From assembly GCA_945861725.1 (NCBI GenBank), contig CAMAVJ010000001.1, positions 124,001-188,000 on the forward strand: 64,000 nucleotides of DNA, read 5' to 3'. The stretch is from Rickettsia typhi (lineage in GTDB: Bacteria; Pseudomonadota; Alphaproteobacteria; Rickettsiales; Deianiraeaceae). The first letter of the stretch is position 1. The number at the start of each line of letters is the position of its first letter. Under the pieces are notes generated by a model that saw only the letters and a list, made by a program, of their open reading frames with translations, was not told the DNA's origin and did no database searches. Shown piece by piece: positions 25,904-36,000 of this stretch. The position numbers and the translations under genes are program-made.

Positions 25904-27917
25904 ATTTCTCCAACGGTTTAAATTCGATAAGAATATCCCCCATATTCACAGCCTTTCCTACTTGTGCAATAATTTTACTCACAACGGCATCGCCTTCAGC
26001 ATAAAACGCATTTTCCATTTTCATTGCCTCAATTGAAAGGAGCATAGTTCCAACTTTTACAATCGAACCTTCGTGCACATGAATATTCACAAGCAGTCCC
26101 GTCAATGGTGCTTCAAATTCTTTTTGAAATGAAATATCAACCTTGTTATTCACACAAATTTCATAAAGTGCTGCCGTGCGTGCATTTCGCAGCATAACCT
26201 CTTTTTTCACACCATTGTGTTCAAGAATAAATGAAGATTTTCTGTTCCTAATTTGAATATAATAAAGTTTTTCGCAGAATATTGTTATCAACCTTGCACC
26301 AAGTTTGTAGGAATAAGTGAATTCATATTTCTGGTTATCAATTTCAATATGAAGACGAGTTCCATCGTGCGAAAGAAGTTTAATAGAAATGCGTTTTTCA
26401 TCTAAAAAAAGAATAAAGTTTGTAATTTCAGTGCGAGTTTGTTTCGCCTGAAAAACTTTATCCGAAATATTTTCCAACTTACGATTGTTTTCAAGGTGTG
26501 AAATACAAGCGGCAAAGGCAAAAAGACGAGTAGTCTCATCCGTTATTTCTGCACTTCCTGAAAATCCATTTGGATACTCATTTTTAATAAATGCCGTGGA
26601 AATATCGCCGGAAATAAATTTGGGATTGCTATAAATTGATTGTACGAATGGAATGTTTGTATCCAGACCATCAATGACAAATTGATTTAAAGCTTCAACC
26701 ATGCGAACCCTTGCTTCTTCACGATTTTGTCCGTAAGTTATGAGCTTTGCTATCATAGAATCGTAGTATGGTGTGATTGAAAGACCTTCACGAATTCCGC
26801 TGTCAACACGCACATTTTCATTCACTTGCGGTGTAATATAAGTTGAAATTCTGCCAATTGATGGAAGGAAGTTTTTTGAAGGATCTTCAGCACAAATACG
26901 AGATTCAATTGCCCATCCATTTAATTTAATTTCTTCTTGTGTAAATTCTAATTTGCGACCTTCTGCTGAATAAATCATTTGTTCAACTAAATCGAGTCCT
27001 GTAATATATTCCGTAACAGGGTGTTCAACTTGAAGACGAGTGTTCATTTCCAGAAAAAAGAAATTATGGTTTTTGTCCATAATAAATTCCATAGTTCCGG
27101 CGGAATCGTAACCAACTTCTTTTGCTAATAGTGTTGATTGGCGGTACATTTCTTTGCGAACATCGGGAATCATAAATGAACTTGGTGCTTCTTCAATAAC
27201 CTTTTGATTGTTCCGCTGAATTGAACATTCGCGTTCGCCTAAACAAACAACATTGCCGTGTTTGTCTGCAATAATTTGAATTTCAATGTGCCTTGGGTTT
27301 TCTATAAATTTTTCGATAAAAATTCTGCCATCACCAAATGCTTTTTCGCCTTCATTTGTAACGGACTGAAACGCTTGTGCGACATCTTCTTCTTTATAAA
27401 CGACACGAATTCCTTTTCCGCCACCGCCTGCCGTTGCTTTTAAAATCACTGGGAATCCAACTTCTTTTGCAATTTTAATTGCGTGGTCGCCGTCTTTAAT
27501 AACATCCTGACAACCCGGAATTGTGTTCACGCCTGCTTTTTTTGCTATTGCTTTTGAAGTAATTTTATCTCCCATTGAAAGAATTGCCTTGGCGTTTGGT
27601 CCAATAAATCCGACGCCTTCTTTTTCAAGTCTTGCAACAAATTCCGCATTTTCAGAAAGAAATCCATAACCAGGAAAAACGGCGTCAGCACCTGATTTTC
27701 TAACTGCATCAAGAATTTTTTCCATATTTAAATAACTTTCTTTTGCAACTGGTGCACCTATATGAATGTTTTCATCTGCCATTATTACAAATGGAAAGTT
27801 GGCGTCAACATCGGAATATACCGCAACAGTTTTAATTCCAAGTTTTTTTGCTGTTTTAATACAACGAACAGCGATCTCACCGCGGTTTGCTATCAGAATT
27901 TTAGAAATTTTCTTCAT
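25902..27917 (-). CDS. pccA: Propionyl/acetyl-CoA carboxylase alpha subunit (biotin carboxylase + BCCP)
   Basis: Carboxylates the biotin of its own C-terminal carrier domain and feeds a carboxyltransferase (PccB type). Biotin-carboxylase N-terminus ILIANRGEIAVRCI, ATP-grasp GGGGKGIRVV, and ERECSIQRNNQKVIEEAPS are seen. A linker region follows, then the carrier with EAMKMEN, biotinyl Lys about residue 633. MKKISKIL at 27917 is preferred (671 aa), as an upstream ATG at 27989 adds an unrelated leader. The pccB gene is not adjacent. The whole-chain layout separates it from AccC, which lacks a carrier domain. Confidence 0.9.
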   Translation of the reverse strand: MKKISKILIANRGEIAVRCIKTAKKLGIKTVAVYSDVDANFPFVIMADENIHIGAPVAKESYLNMEKILDAVRKSGADAVFPGYGFLSENAEFVARLEKEGVGFIGPNAKAILSMGDKITSKAIAKKAGVNTIPGCQDVIKDGDHAIKIAKEVGFPVILKATAGGGGKGIRVVYKEEDVAQAFQSVTNEGEKAFGDGRIFIEKFIENPRHIEIQIIADKHGNVVCLGERECSIQRNNQKVIEEAPSSFMIPDVRKEMYRQSTLLAKEVGYDSAGTMEFIMDKNHNFFFLEMNTRLQVEHPVTEYITGLDLVEQMIYSAEGRKLEFTQEEIKLNGWAIESRICAEDPSKNFLPSIGRISTYITPQVNENVRVDSGIREGLSITPYYDSMIAKLITYGQNREEARVRMVEALNQFVIDGLDTNIPFVQSIYSNPKFISGDISTAFIKNEYPNGFSGSAEITDETTRLFAFAACISHLENNRKLENISDKVFQAKQTRTEITNFILFLDEKRISIKLLSHDGTRLHIEIDNQKYEFTYSYKLGARLITIFCEKLYYIQIRNRKSSFILEHNGVKKEVMLRNARTAALYEICVNNKVDISFQKEFEAPLTGLLVNIHVHEGSIVKVGTMLLSIEAMKMENAFYAEGDAVVSKIIAQVGKAVNMGDILIEFKPLEK

Positions 27918-28073
27918 TGTTATACCAATTTTATTAATGACAAACCTCTTAAGAAGGTTTTTATTTTTGTCAATAATAAATATTACCATTGTGGTATATC
28001 GACATTAAGAATTATCTTGTAATTCCTTCAAAAACAGAGTATGATATATTATCAGTTAGTCATCATATTATTT

Positions 28074-28473
28074 ATGCAAAAACAAAGATATACAGAGTAC
28101 CAATACGCATTGGATAGAAGATCGCTTTTTTAGAGTCTACCTCCGCGAGATGCTTACGAAGCGTGTACGTATTTATCAGTGATTAATAAATACGATATAC
28201 CAAATGAATTTGAAAAAGAAATACAACTATTGTTTCGAGGTTATCAATGTGATTGTGGTCAATCTCAACTTTCACAAGTAAGCTACAAATTCGATATTAG
28301 TACGGAAGAGAAACAGAAAAAATTAGATGAACAATCAGATGAACGAAGGGTTGACAACTTTACATTCCGGAGATAACCTATTGCTGGGAAATAATATTTG
28401 GAAGTTTAAATGTAATGTTTATAGCGGAAATAATGCATTTAGAATAAAGCTATGGGGTTTTATAAAGAGCTAA
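28074..28473 (+). pseudogene. Decayed gene of unknown family (amber stop plus frameshift)
   Basis: ATG 28074 opens a frame (MQKQRYTEYQYALDRRSLF) that hits TAG at 28131 and continues in the same frame (SLPPRDAYEACTYLSVINKY ...) to a TAA at 28376. The downstream protein-like text then continues in another frame (SGDNLLLGNNIWKFKCNVYS ...) to TAA at 28471. Joined, this is a product of about 130 residues with a CDCGQ segment. Other genes here end in TAG, so amber is a true stop. The last bases overlap the convergent apt stop. Confidence 0.6.
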
Positions 28474-28976
28474 ACCTCTAGCAAATATTTAGGTTTTACT
28501 CCATTGAACTCGAAATTATTTAAACCTTGAATATTTAATATACAAAAAATTTGCGTTACACTATATCCACATTTTGCTGCTAATTTACAAGCAGCTTCCA
28601 TCGTTCCACCAGTTGCAAGAACATCGTCAATTATGCAAATTCTTCCACTTTTATCACCTTGCTTTTCTTGCATCTCAATTGAATCGGTGCCATATTCAAG
28701 GGAATAATTTTCGCTTAATTTTGGTGGAGGCAACTTACCTTTTTTACGAATCATAATAAAGCCTTTACTGAATTTTTGTGCCAATGCTGAAGCGATAATA
28801 AAGCCCCTAGATTCTATTCCAACGAAATAATCTATTTCTTCAATATTTAAAATACAATCAGCACATTCTTCGATTAACTCCGAAAAGTGATACTGAAATA
28901 CTGGGGAAAAATCTTGAAAAACAATTCCTTCCTTTGGGAAGTTTGGCACTAATTTTATGTTACTTAAAACTGACAT
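28470..28976 (-). CDS. apt: Adenine phosphoribosyltransferase
   Basis: Purine salvage: adenine + PRPP to AMP. PRPP loop CIIDDVLATGGTMEAA (about 113-128), SRGFIIASALAQ and the IRKKGKLPPPKLSENYSLEYG flexible loop match APT. 168 aa. Follows yebC on the same strand after 25 nt. Exists alongside de novo purine genes in the window. Confidence 0.95.
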   Translation of the reverse strand: MSVLSNIKLVPNFPKEGIVFQDFSPVFQYHFSELIEECADCILNIEEIDYFVGIESRGFIIASALAQKFSKGFIMIRKKGKLPPPKLSENYSLEYGTDSIEMQEKQGDKSGRICIIDDVLATGGTMEAACKLAAKCGYSVTQIFCILNIQGLNNFEFNGVKPKYLLEV

Positions 28977-29001
28977 TGTTACTTATTAATTTTCTCTTAT
29001 T

Positions 29002-29721
29002 TTAAATTCCAGCCCAAACATTTTGAACGTCATCCAAATCTTCAAGGGCATCAATAAATTTTTGGATTGACTCAATTTTTCCTTCCGAAATTTCAGTTTG
29101 CGTAATTGGACGATATTGAATATTTGCTTCGATTGGATCGCCAAAAATTTTCGAAATTTCAGTTTGCAACTTATGAAAGTTTTCAAATTGAGTCGTTATT
29201 TCAAAATAATCTTCAATTTCTTCAACATCATCGGCACCAAATTCTACTGCTTTTTCAAAAAGTGAATCAAAATCTATTTTACTTTTATTGTATAATACAA
29301 TACCAAGCCTTATAAAAACGAAGTCTAAGCTCCCAGTTTCACCCATATTACCACCACATTTTGTTGCAATTGAACGAATTTCCCCAGCCGTTCGGTTTTT
29401 GTTATCCGTCAATGCTTCAACAATAATTCCAACGCCACCAAAAGCATAGCAATCATAACGCATCGCTTCAAAATTTTCGCCATCATTGTTACCAGTCGCT
29501 TTTTTTATTGCTGCATCGATTTTGTCCTTTGGCATATTTACCCCTTTTGCTTTAATAATTGCAAGCCTTAAACGCGGATTGAATTCTTCGGAAGGTTCTC
29601 CACCTGCGGTTTTAATAGCAGAAATTATTTCGCGTTGAATTTTCGTGAAGATTTTGGATTTCTTGGCGTCGGCTGCTCCTTTTTTGTGTTTAATATTTGC
29701 GAAGTGTGAATGTCCTGCCAT
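29002..29721 (-). CDS. yebC: YebC/PmpR-family protein
   Basis: Conserved YebC/TACO1 family protein, linked in other bacteria to transcription control and to relief of polyproline stalls. MAGHSHFANIKHKKGAADAKKSKIF is diagnostic, and the GGVGIIVEALTDNKNRTAGE and GSLDFVF segments follow. 239 aa, normal length. Spacing to apt (25 nt) suggests a shared transcript. Confidence 0.94.
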   Translation of the reverse strand: MAGHSHFANIKHKKGAADAKKSKIFTKIQREIISAIKTAGGEPSEEFNPRLRLAIIKAKGVNMPKDKIDAAIKKATGNNDGENFEAMRYDCYAFGGVGIIVEALTDNKNRTAGEIRSIATKCGGNMGETGSLDFVFIRLGIVLYNKSKIDFDSLFEKAVEFGADDVEEIEDYFEITTQFENFHKLQTEISKIFGDPIEANIQYRPITQTEISEGKIESIQKFIDALEDLDDVQNVWAGI

Positions 29722-29804
29722 TTTTTATTCTGATAGTTTTAAAAATTCTTTTGGTAAAGAATGAAATGTCAAGTTATTGAAACGGTCTTTTGGTAATTTT
29801 TTTC

Positions 29805-29810
29805 TTGACA
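29805..29810 (+). promoter_or_regulatory. Candidate -35 element upstream of the helical-protein gene
   Basis: CTTGACA 61 nt before the ATG at 29871. The -10 is not clear in the A/T-rich sequence. Confidence 0.35.
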
Positions 29811-29870
29811 ATTGTATTTTGTTTTTTCCAACTAAAGTAATAATTTTATGTTAATTATTTTATAATCAAA

Positions 29871-30293
29871 ATGCAGGCGGATCAAAACCAAAATGTTTTA
29901 AACTCAGTACACCAAGTTGTGCAATCAAATGTTAGTAAAATGTACAAAAAAATCGACGACATTATTCAATCGGCGAAACTTTATGTTGAAGAAAAACCTG
30001 AAAACGGTCAAAAAATCGTTGATCATGTAACATCATATACAAAATATATGCACAAAGTGATTGAACAAATTATTCAATCATACTCCGAACTTCTTAACAG
30101 CACAGTTTTTGGCGAAAGTAATCCTTTAGAAAGCATTGCAGAAAGTGGAAAACTTAATGAAGATGCTGGCAGTTTAATGGGAAATATGCAACCCCTTTTG
30201 CAAGAATTTAAAGAAAGATTTGCTCAAAACATTGAACGTGCTAGAAACGCAACAACGAAAATTCAAGGTCTCATTGCTCCACTAGTTCAATAG
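29871..30293 (+). CDS. Unknown helical protein, 140 aa
   Basis: Almost wholly alpha-helical by heptad-like pattern, rich in Gln, Asn and Lys, no Cys, no signal peptide or TM segment. Two or three amphipathic helices (about 15-45, 50-75, 105-135). It resembles phasin-like or structural helical-bundle proteins in general look only; no family assigned. The lytic transglycosylase gene starts 2 nt after its stop, so they are probably cotranscribed. Confidence 0.6.
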   Translation: MQADQNQNVLNSVHQVVQSNVSKMYKKIDDIIQSAKLYVEEKPENGQKIVDHVTSYTKYMHKVIEQIIQSYSELLNSTVFGESNPLESIAESGKLNEDAGSLMGNMQPLLQEFKERFAQNIERARNATTKIQGLIAPLVQ

Positions 30294-30295
30294 TC

Positions 30296-32242
30296 TTGCA
30301 AAGATATCACATAATTCTGGGATTGTTATTATGCATTTTCATAATAACAAGTTCCTCAGTAAAATCCTCAATTTCCAAAGTTGATGGAAATGCAAATAAT
30401 ATTGAACATTTACAAGATGCCAAAAGAAAGGCTTCAATCTTTATTCAATCTTACTCTCAAAATTCTCCTGAATTAATATCTATCAACCAAATTCAGGAAA
30501 TGATTCAACTCCTCCTTGAAAATCCACATTTCCCAATGCTTGCTCAAGCCAATAAAATGGTTCTACAAAACGAAAGATTTTTATCAATAAACGACAAATA
30601 TCTTCTTATAAACTATCTCACGAATTACACAACTTTCGCACAAACATTCGTTGATAAATATAATATTTCACCACAATCATTTGCAACGATGATCGAAGAC
30701 GTTAAACAAAATAACATCCTTCCGGAAGAGTTTGTAAATTATATCCAACAATTTTATTCAAAATACAAAAAATTAGATAGAAATATCACAAAAGGTATCA
30801 GGTTAAACATCGAACGAGAAATCGACACCCTTCCAGAAAATGAAAAAATCACACTCTACGCAAGGCTTTATTTACAAGGCAATGCTAAATATAAAAAGTA
30901 TTACCAGACCGCAGAAGAAAAAAATCTTACAAGCGAAATGTTAATTTTGGATAAAATAATATACTACCACAAAAACAAAAAATTTAAAGAAATTACCTAT
31001 TATATATCACAACTTCCACCAACTCTTGAAAATGGTGACTTATGGTGGAACGCGACCCAAGTAATAGTATTTGATATGCTTGAACACGACTACAGGCAGG
31101 ATGTGTATAATCTTTTGGCGAAAATTCAGCTAACAGCTACACACGAAAATTATACAAGAAAAGAAATTTATTCTGGCGTAGTTGCCCTTCTAAATAAAAA
31201 ACCAAATATAGCATACGAACACTTTTACAATGTATATTCTAATACATACAACATCAACGAAAAAAATCAAGGTGCATATTTTATCTCTCAAAGTTATGAA
31301 AAAATGGGAAATAAAGAAGCTTACGAACACTGGCTTAATATTGTTGCCAAAACTCCGTTAACATTCTATGGTTCACGAGCATTCGACGAACTGAATAATA
31401 TATCGCACGATAGCTTTATCGGATCAAAAAATTATTTATCACAATCTTGGAAAGAATCTATTGAAAAAAAACGCAATATTTACAAAAAATACTACGATTC
31501 ATTTATATCACGCTCATTAAAGGAGCAAAAATCTTATGTCTATCTTCCTGCAAAACATTTGGAAATGCTTAATATTGCATATTTCTTAAAGGAAGTTAAT
31601 AAACTCAACGCCGCAAAAGAATTCGTTTTAACAACGGTTCGACAAGTCGACGACATAACATACATGAAATCCCTTCTTGAACATATTTGCTCAACATATA
31701 ATAAATATATATGCTCCGATGCAAAAAAAGCAGCTGAAGACATTGGTTATATTGAACTTGATAACTTAAAGATTATTAAAAGTAGCGATGTCTTTGATTC
31801 AATAAAGGACAATCACCTCGCCCTACTTCATGCTATTATCAAGAAAGAAAGTAACTTTACTGAGCAAATAAGTTCTGGTGCTGGTGCAAAGGGTATGATG
31901 CAAATTATGCCAGCAACAGCAAAATTCGTCTGTTCTAAACATGGAATCCAATATAATCATAGTAAATTACAAACAAATGCCGGATATAATATCTATCTTG
32001 GAACTATTTATTTAAACGACTTACTTGCAAAATATAATGGATCCTATGCAAAAACATTAATAGCTTACAACGCTGGCTATGGAAATCTTGCCAAATGGGA
32101 AGACATCTACTTTACAGTGGAGAATTATCAAGATATGGTTATATTTATCGAGCTTATGCCATTTTACGAAACAAGAAGATATGTGAAAAAAGTTCTTGAA
32201 TGGGAAGGAATTTACGGATATGTTTTCGAATACCACCAGTAA
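30296..32242 (+). CDS. slt: Soluble lytic murein transglycosylase (Slt70-like)
   Basis: Cleaves the glycan strand of peptidoglycan with 1,6-anhydro formation. N-terminal export signal (about 5-22), a long superhelical region, and a C-terminal SLT domain: catalytic Glu about 518 in KKESNFTEQ, then SGAGAKGMMQIMPATAK, and NIYLGTIYLNDLL with LIAYNAGYGN. TTG 30296 is the start, 2 nt after the previous stop. 648 aa is typical. Confirms that the organism remodels peptidoglycan. Confidence 0.92.
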   Translation: MQRYHIILGLLLCIFIITSSSVKSSISKVDGNANNIEHLQDAKRKASIFIQSYSQNSPELISINQIQEMIQLLLENPHFPMLAQANKMVLQNERFLSINDKYLLINYLTNYTTFAQTFVDKYNISPQSFATMIEDVKQNNILPEEFVNYIQQFYSKYKKLDRNITKGIRLNIEREIDTLPENEKITLYARLYLQGNAKYKKYYQTAEEKNLTSEMLILDKIIYYHKNKKFKEITYYISQLPPTLENGDLWWNATQVIVFDMLEHDYRQDVYNLLAKIQLTATHENYTRKEIYSGVVALLNKKPNIAYEHFYNVYSNTYNINEKNQGAYFISQSYEKMGNKEAYEHWLNIVAKTPLTFYGSRAFDELNNISHDSFIGSKNYLSQSWKESIEKKRNIYKKYYDSFISRSLKEQKSYVYLPAKHLEMLNIAYFLKEVNKLNAAKEFVLTTVRQVDDITYMKSLLEHICSTYNKYICSDAKKAAEDIGYIELDNLKIIKSSDVFDSIKDNHLALLHAIIKKESNFTEQISSGAGAKGMMQIMPATAKFVCSKHGIQYNHSKLQTNAGYNIYLGTIYLNDLLAKYNGSYAKTLIAYNAGYGNLAKWEDIYFTVENYQDMVIFIELMPFYETRRYVKKVLEWEGIYGYVFEYHQ

Positions 32243-32333
32243 TAAAATTTACATAAAATTAAAGGAGTGTCGCAGACGGAAGTGAAAAAAAATTTACACA
32301 CTACAGAAGCTTGATAAATTACTTGAATACCAA

Positions 32334-32954
32334 TCAATGATGATTTAGAATTGAAGCGGCATCAAAACCAAGAACATCGCATTTACACACAATGTGCAAG
32401 GTATCAAAAAAGCTTTGAGCAATTTCCATCCTACCTTGCTCTTTCAATCTATTTTCAAGAATTTCCTTAATTTGGTGAAGATGAATGACATCATTTGCAG
32501 CATACTTCTTCTGTTTGTCCGAAAGATGCTTCGCACCCCAGTAAGAAGATTGACTTTCCTTTTCAAGTTCAACATTTAAAAGTTCCTTGCAAATTGTTTT
32601 TAAGCCATGGAAATCCGTGTATGTCCGTACAAGTTTTGAAGCAATTTTTGTGCAAAAAATTGGCGACATTTTTTCAATTTTCAAATAATGACATAAAATT
32701 GCAACATCAAAGCGAGCGTAGTGAAAAATTTTTAAAAGGGTTTGATCCTCTAAAACTTTCTTCAAATTCGGAGCAGAGTAGTCCGTTCCATCAAATTTCA
32801 CAAAATAAACATTTTGCTCAGAATCGGAAATTTGCACAAGACATAAACGATCGCGAATAATATTCAAACCCATAGCTTCAGTATCAATCGCAATTGAACC
32901 TTGAAAACCCATTTCTGGCGGAAGATCGTTATGAAAAATATTATGGAGTTTCAT
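32334..32954 (-). CDS. rnd: RNase D-like 3'-5' exonuclease, short form
   Basis: DEDDy exoribonuclease domain without the HRDC domains of E. coli RNase D. Exo I AIDTEAMGL, Exo II FHYARFDVAIL, and Exo III YAANDVIHL with Tyr are visible. 206 aa matches the short alphaproteobacterial form thought to act in tRNA or rRNA 3' trimming. Between the convergent slt gene and the GTA gene. Confidence 0.9.
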   Translation of the reverse strand: MKLHNIFHNDLPPEMGFQGSIAIDTEAMGLNIIRDRLCLVQISDSEQNVYFVKFDGTDYSAPNLKKVLEDQTLLKIFHYARFDVAILCHYLKIEKMSPIFCTKIASKLVRTYTDFHGLKTICKELLNVELEKESQSSYWGAKHLSDKQKKYAANDVIHLHQIKEILENRLKEQGRMEIAQSFFDTLHIVCKCDVLGFDAASILNHH

Positions 32955-33016
32955 TTTTTATGGTGAATATATGACATTCTGCAAAACAACTTGTAAAAAA
33001 TAAATGTCAAGTTCAA

Positions 33017-36000
33017 TTAAACAATAAAAACATCACATTTAACAGAGTTGATATAGGAAATGCCGTCAGAAACTTGCATTTGCTTTGTGTAAAGAAAATA
33101 ATTCATACCCGAAACTTCAATTTGAACATAAAAAGACGGTGCCGAAAGTATTACATTAAAAATGTGCGTATTTGTACCAGATTTTCCAAAAAAGCCACTC
33201 TTAATGGCAATTTGTTCCTTCCAAGAAAACAATACATCGCCATTTTCCTGCAAAGCTTGCTGTATATTTCTCACTTTCCACGCTGAAATTCCCAGTTTTT
33301 GCGGCAAAAATTCCACACAGTTCGTTTCATCAAGAGTCCTTCCATCGTAAATAAATTTAAAATAAATTGAGGCAACATCGAATGGAAATTCCAATTGGCA
33401 AATATTTCCAGAAAGTAATACAAATCTTTTACCATCAGTTATTTGTTCAACATCACTGCCAAACCTTGCACGAAGTAAGTGCGAAATTTCAAAAATACCA
33501 CAACCAATTGCTTTTACGTCCCTAAATGCACAGATTTCACCACCAATAATGCAAAGGTTTTTCATCGCAAAAAAATCGTCATCAGAAATAGATTTCAAAT
33601 CACCGCCCGAAACCTCAAGAGTAATCTTGTTAATTTCATCAACAACAAAACAATCAACTGGCAAATCAGTCCCATCCAAGACTTTTCCCATTATTGAATT
33701 TCTTGTTTCATCAAAAATTTTAATAAAATCACCGTTCACTTTCGTTGAATAATAAATCGCAACGCCAGATTTTGGAATATTTGAAAATGCAAACCAAAGT
33801 GGAAATGTTCCGTCAATAAATCCTTTATTTGTGAAATTATTCGCATCAATTATTTCATACGAAATTTGTTGAACATACTCAAGGTTCCTTGCGGAAACCT
33901 TACCATCAACAGTAATAACACTTTCTTTAATCATATCAAGCATCACTCCATACATTTTAATAAATTCTACATCAATATTTTCGCCATTAAAATGAAATTG
34001 TTCAACAATGCCAATGCTTGTCGCATCTCCATCAGTAAATTCAATCAAATTTCCTGCATTGATTTTCATATAATAATCACTTGCTGGAAGTTTAATTTTT
34101 TGCATCGTCATTGAATTTAAAAAAACTAAAACTTTTCTTGCAAGGTTTTGTGCAACGGATTGGCTCAAAACAAAAGGCATAGCAAAGGAATATTCCACTC
34201 CGTCAACTTTGGAGTCGTCGCTAACATATAAAATTGAAAGAGCACAATCCCTTTCAACATCATAAAAACTTAAAGTCACCTTTGAAATTGCAATACCTGA
34301 AGCAGAATGAACATTCAAAATTTCTGCCCGTATTTCGTCAATTACAACATCTTCAATCAAAATCGGAATGATACTCAGGTTTTTCATTGAATCAACAATA
34401 ATTTTGCCATTTTCTTGGAAAATTCGCAGGTTATAAAGTAATAAAACCCAACCAAGAATAGTTTTATACGAAACCAAACCATTTAAAACAACACCGTTCA
34501 TCACACCATTGACATCTCTAATTTCATAATTTTCAATTCCTGCACGAATCAAAAGAAATTCTACTAAATCACTAACTTGGCAAGACATAACCTTTCCGTT
34601 AAGCCAATGCCCGAACTGCCAATTGGAACAATCTGCCCAAACATCTGTTTTTAATGGAAAGAATGGAAATGGGCGGGCGTCCCATGTCCACACAAATTTG
34701 TTTTGAACGATATCGCTGTTTTTTGACCAGAAATTTTCCGTTGCAATAATTGCATCACTTTGAGACTGAAAATCCACCATACCCTTCGAACCCCTTGGAA
34801 ATGCGGATTCACTTGATGATTCATCGTGAAAAACATTTGGCTGATTCGTGCATAAATCAACCGATGGAAAACCATATTCCATAAACCAAACTTTCTTCAT
34901 TTTTGGTTTCCACGGGGTTTTTGTGCCATCAGAATTGATATGCTCATTTTCAATAAACCAGCGGATATTCTTCCACGCCCATTCTTGCGAAAGTGGAAAC
35001 TTCTGCGTCCGCTCCCAATTGTAATAAAAATCCCAGCCCTCCCCTGAATTCCAGCCGTTTTCAATTTCTGAAATTAATGGTTGAGACGATTTTTCCGTCA
35101 ATGGAAAATAAGCATCAAGTCCAATAAAATCAATGTTTTCATTTGCCCAAAGTTTATCCATATTATAAAATCCACCTTCCGTATGGTGATATTCACTCCA
35201 ATCCGCAGCATAAGTTAATTTTGTTGAAGTTTCAACAATTGAACGAATGGAATTTGCTAAAGAACAGAATTCATCAACTGCTGGAAATGTGTTGTTGTGG
35301 TTAATTTTCGTCAATCCCACCATTTCGGTGCCAATAACGAAGCAGTCCGCTAAACCCTTTGTTAAATTTGCGTAATGGGAAATAAATGCGTTATAACCAT
35401 CACTTTTGTGAAAGAAATTTGAAATGTTGGAATGCGAACCTGTTAATCTTCCACGCCAAGGCTTTCCTTTAATATCCACCATAAGCATTGGTGTGAATGC
35501 AATTTTTAAGCCGCGGTTTTTTAACTCCTTCAAGAGTGCAACAACTGAACAATCGCTTGGTGTTCCACCGTAACGCAAGTTTCCATTCGCATCCCTTCCA
35601 ATAACCCTTGTATGCGTGCGTTTTTTCCCTAAAACCGACCACTCATCGGGCAATGTGACTATATTGTAATCATTATATTCACACGCTGGGGAAATTGAAC
35701 AATTTGCAATATCACTTGAATCACCAAACCAGTTAACAATAACCGAAACCCATTCCAAATTTGGTAATTGCGATTGAAGTTGATCAAGTGAAACAAGAAC
35801 ATCTGCCTTATTTGAATTATTATTACAATTGATGACTTTTTTAGAATCTTGAAGCAAAACATCGCCATTTTTTGTTCCGCGAATTTTATACTTAGTCGTA
35901 ATTTGAGTATTATAACAGAACTCTCCGCTTGCGGGAATTAGAGTCACTCCCTTAATTACATTGTTGATTGATTTTGGATTATATTTGGAAATATTTTTCT

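Noticed and set aside
28131..28133. Amber codon read as an amino acid (recoding)
   Set aside because: Other genes in the window stop at TAG, and a frameshift in the same gene points to decay.
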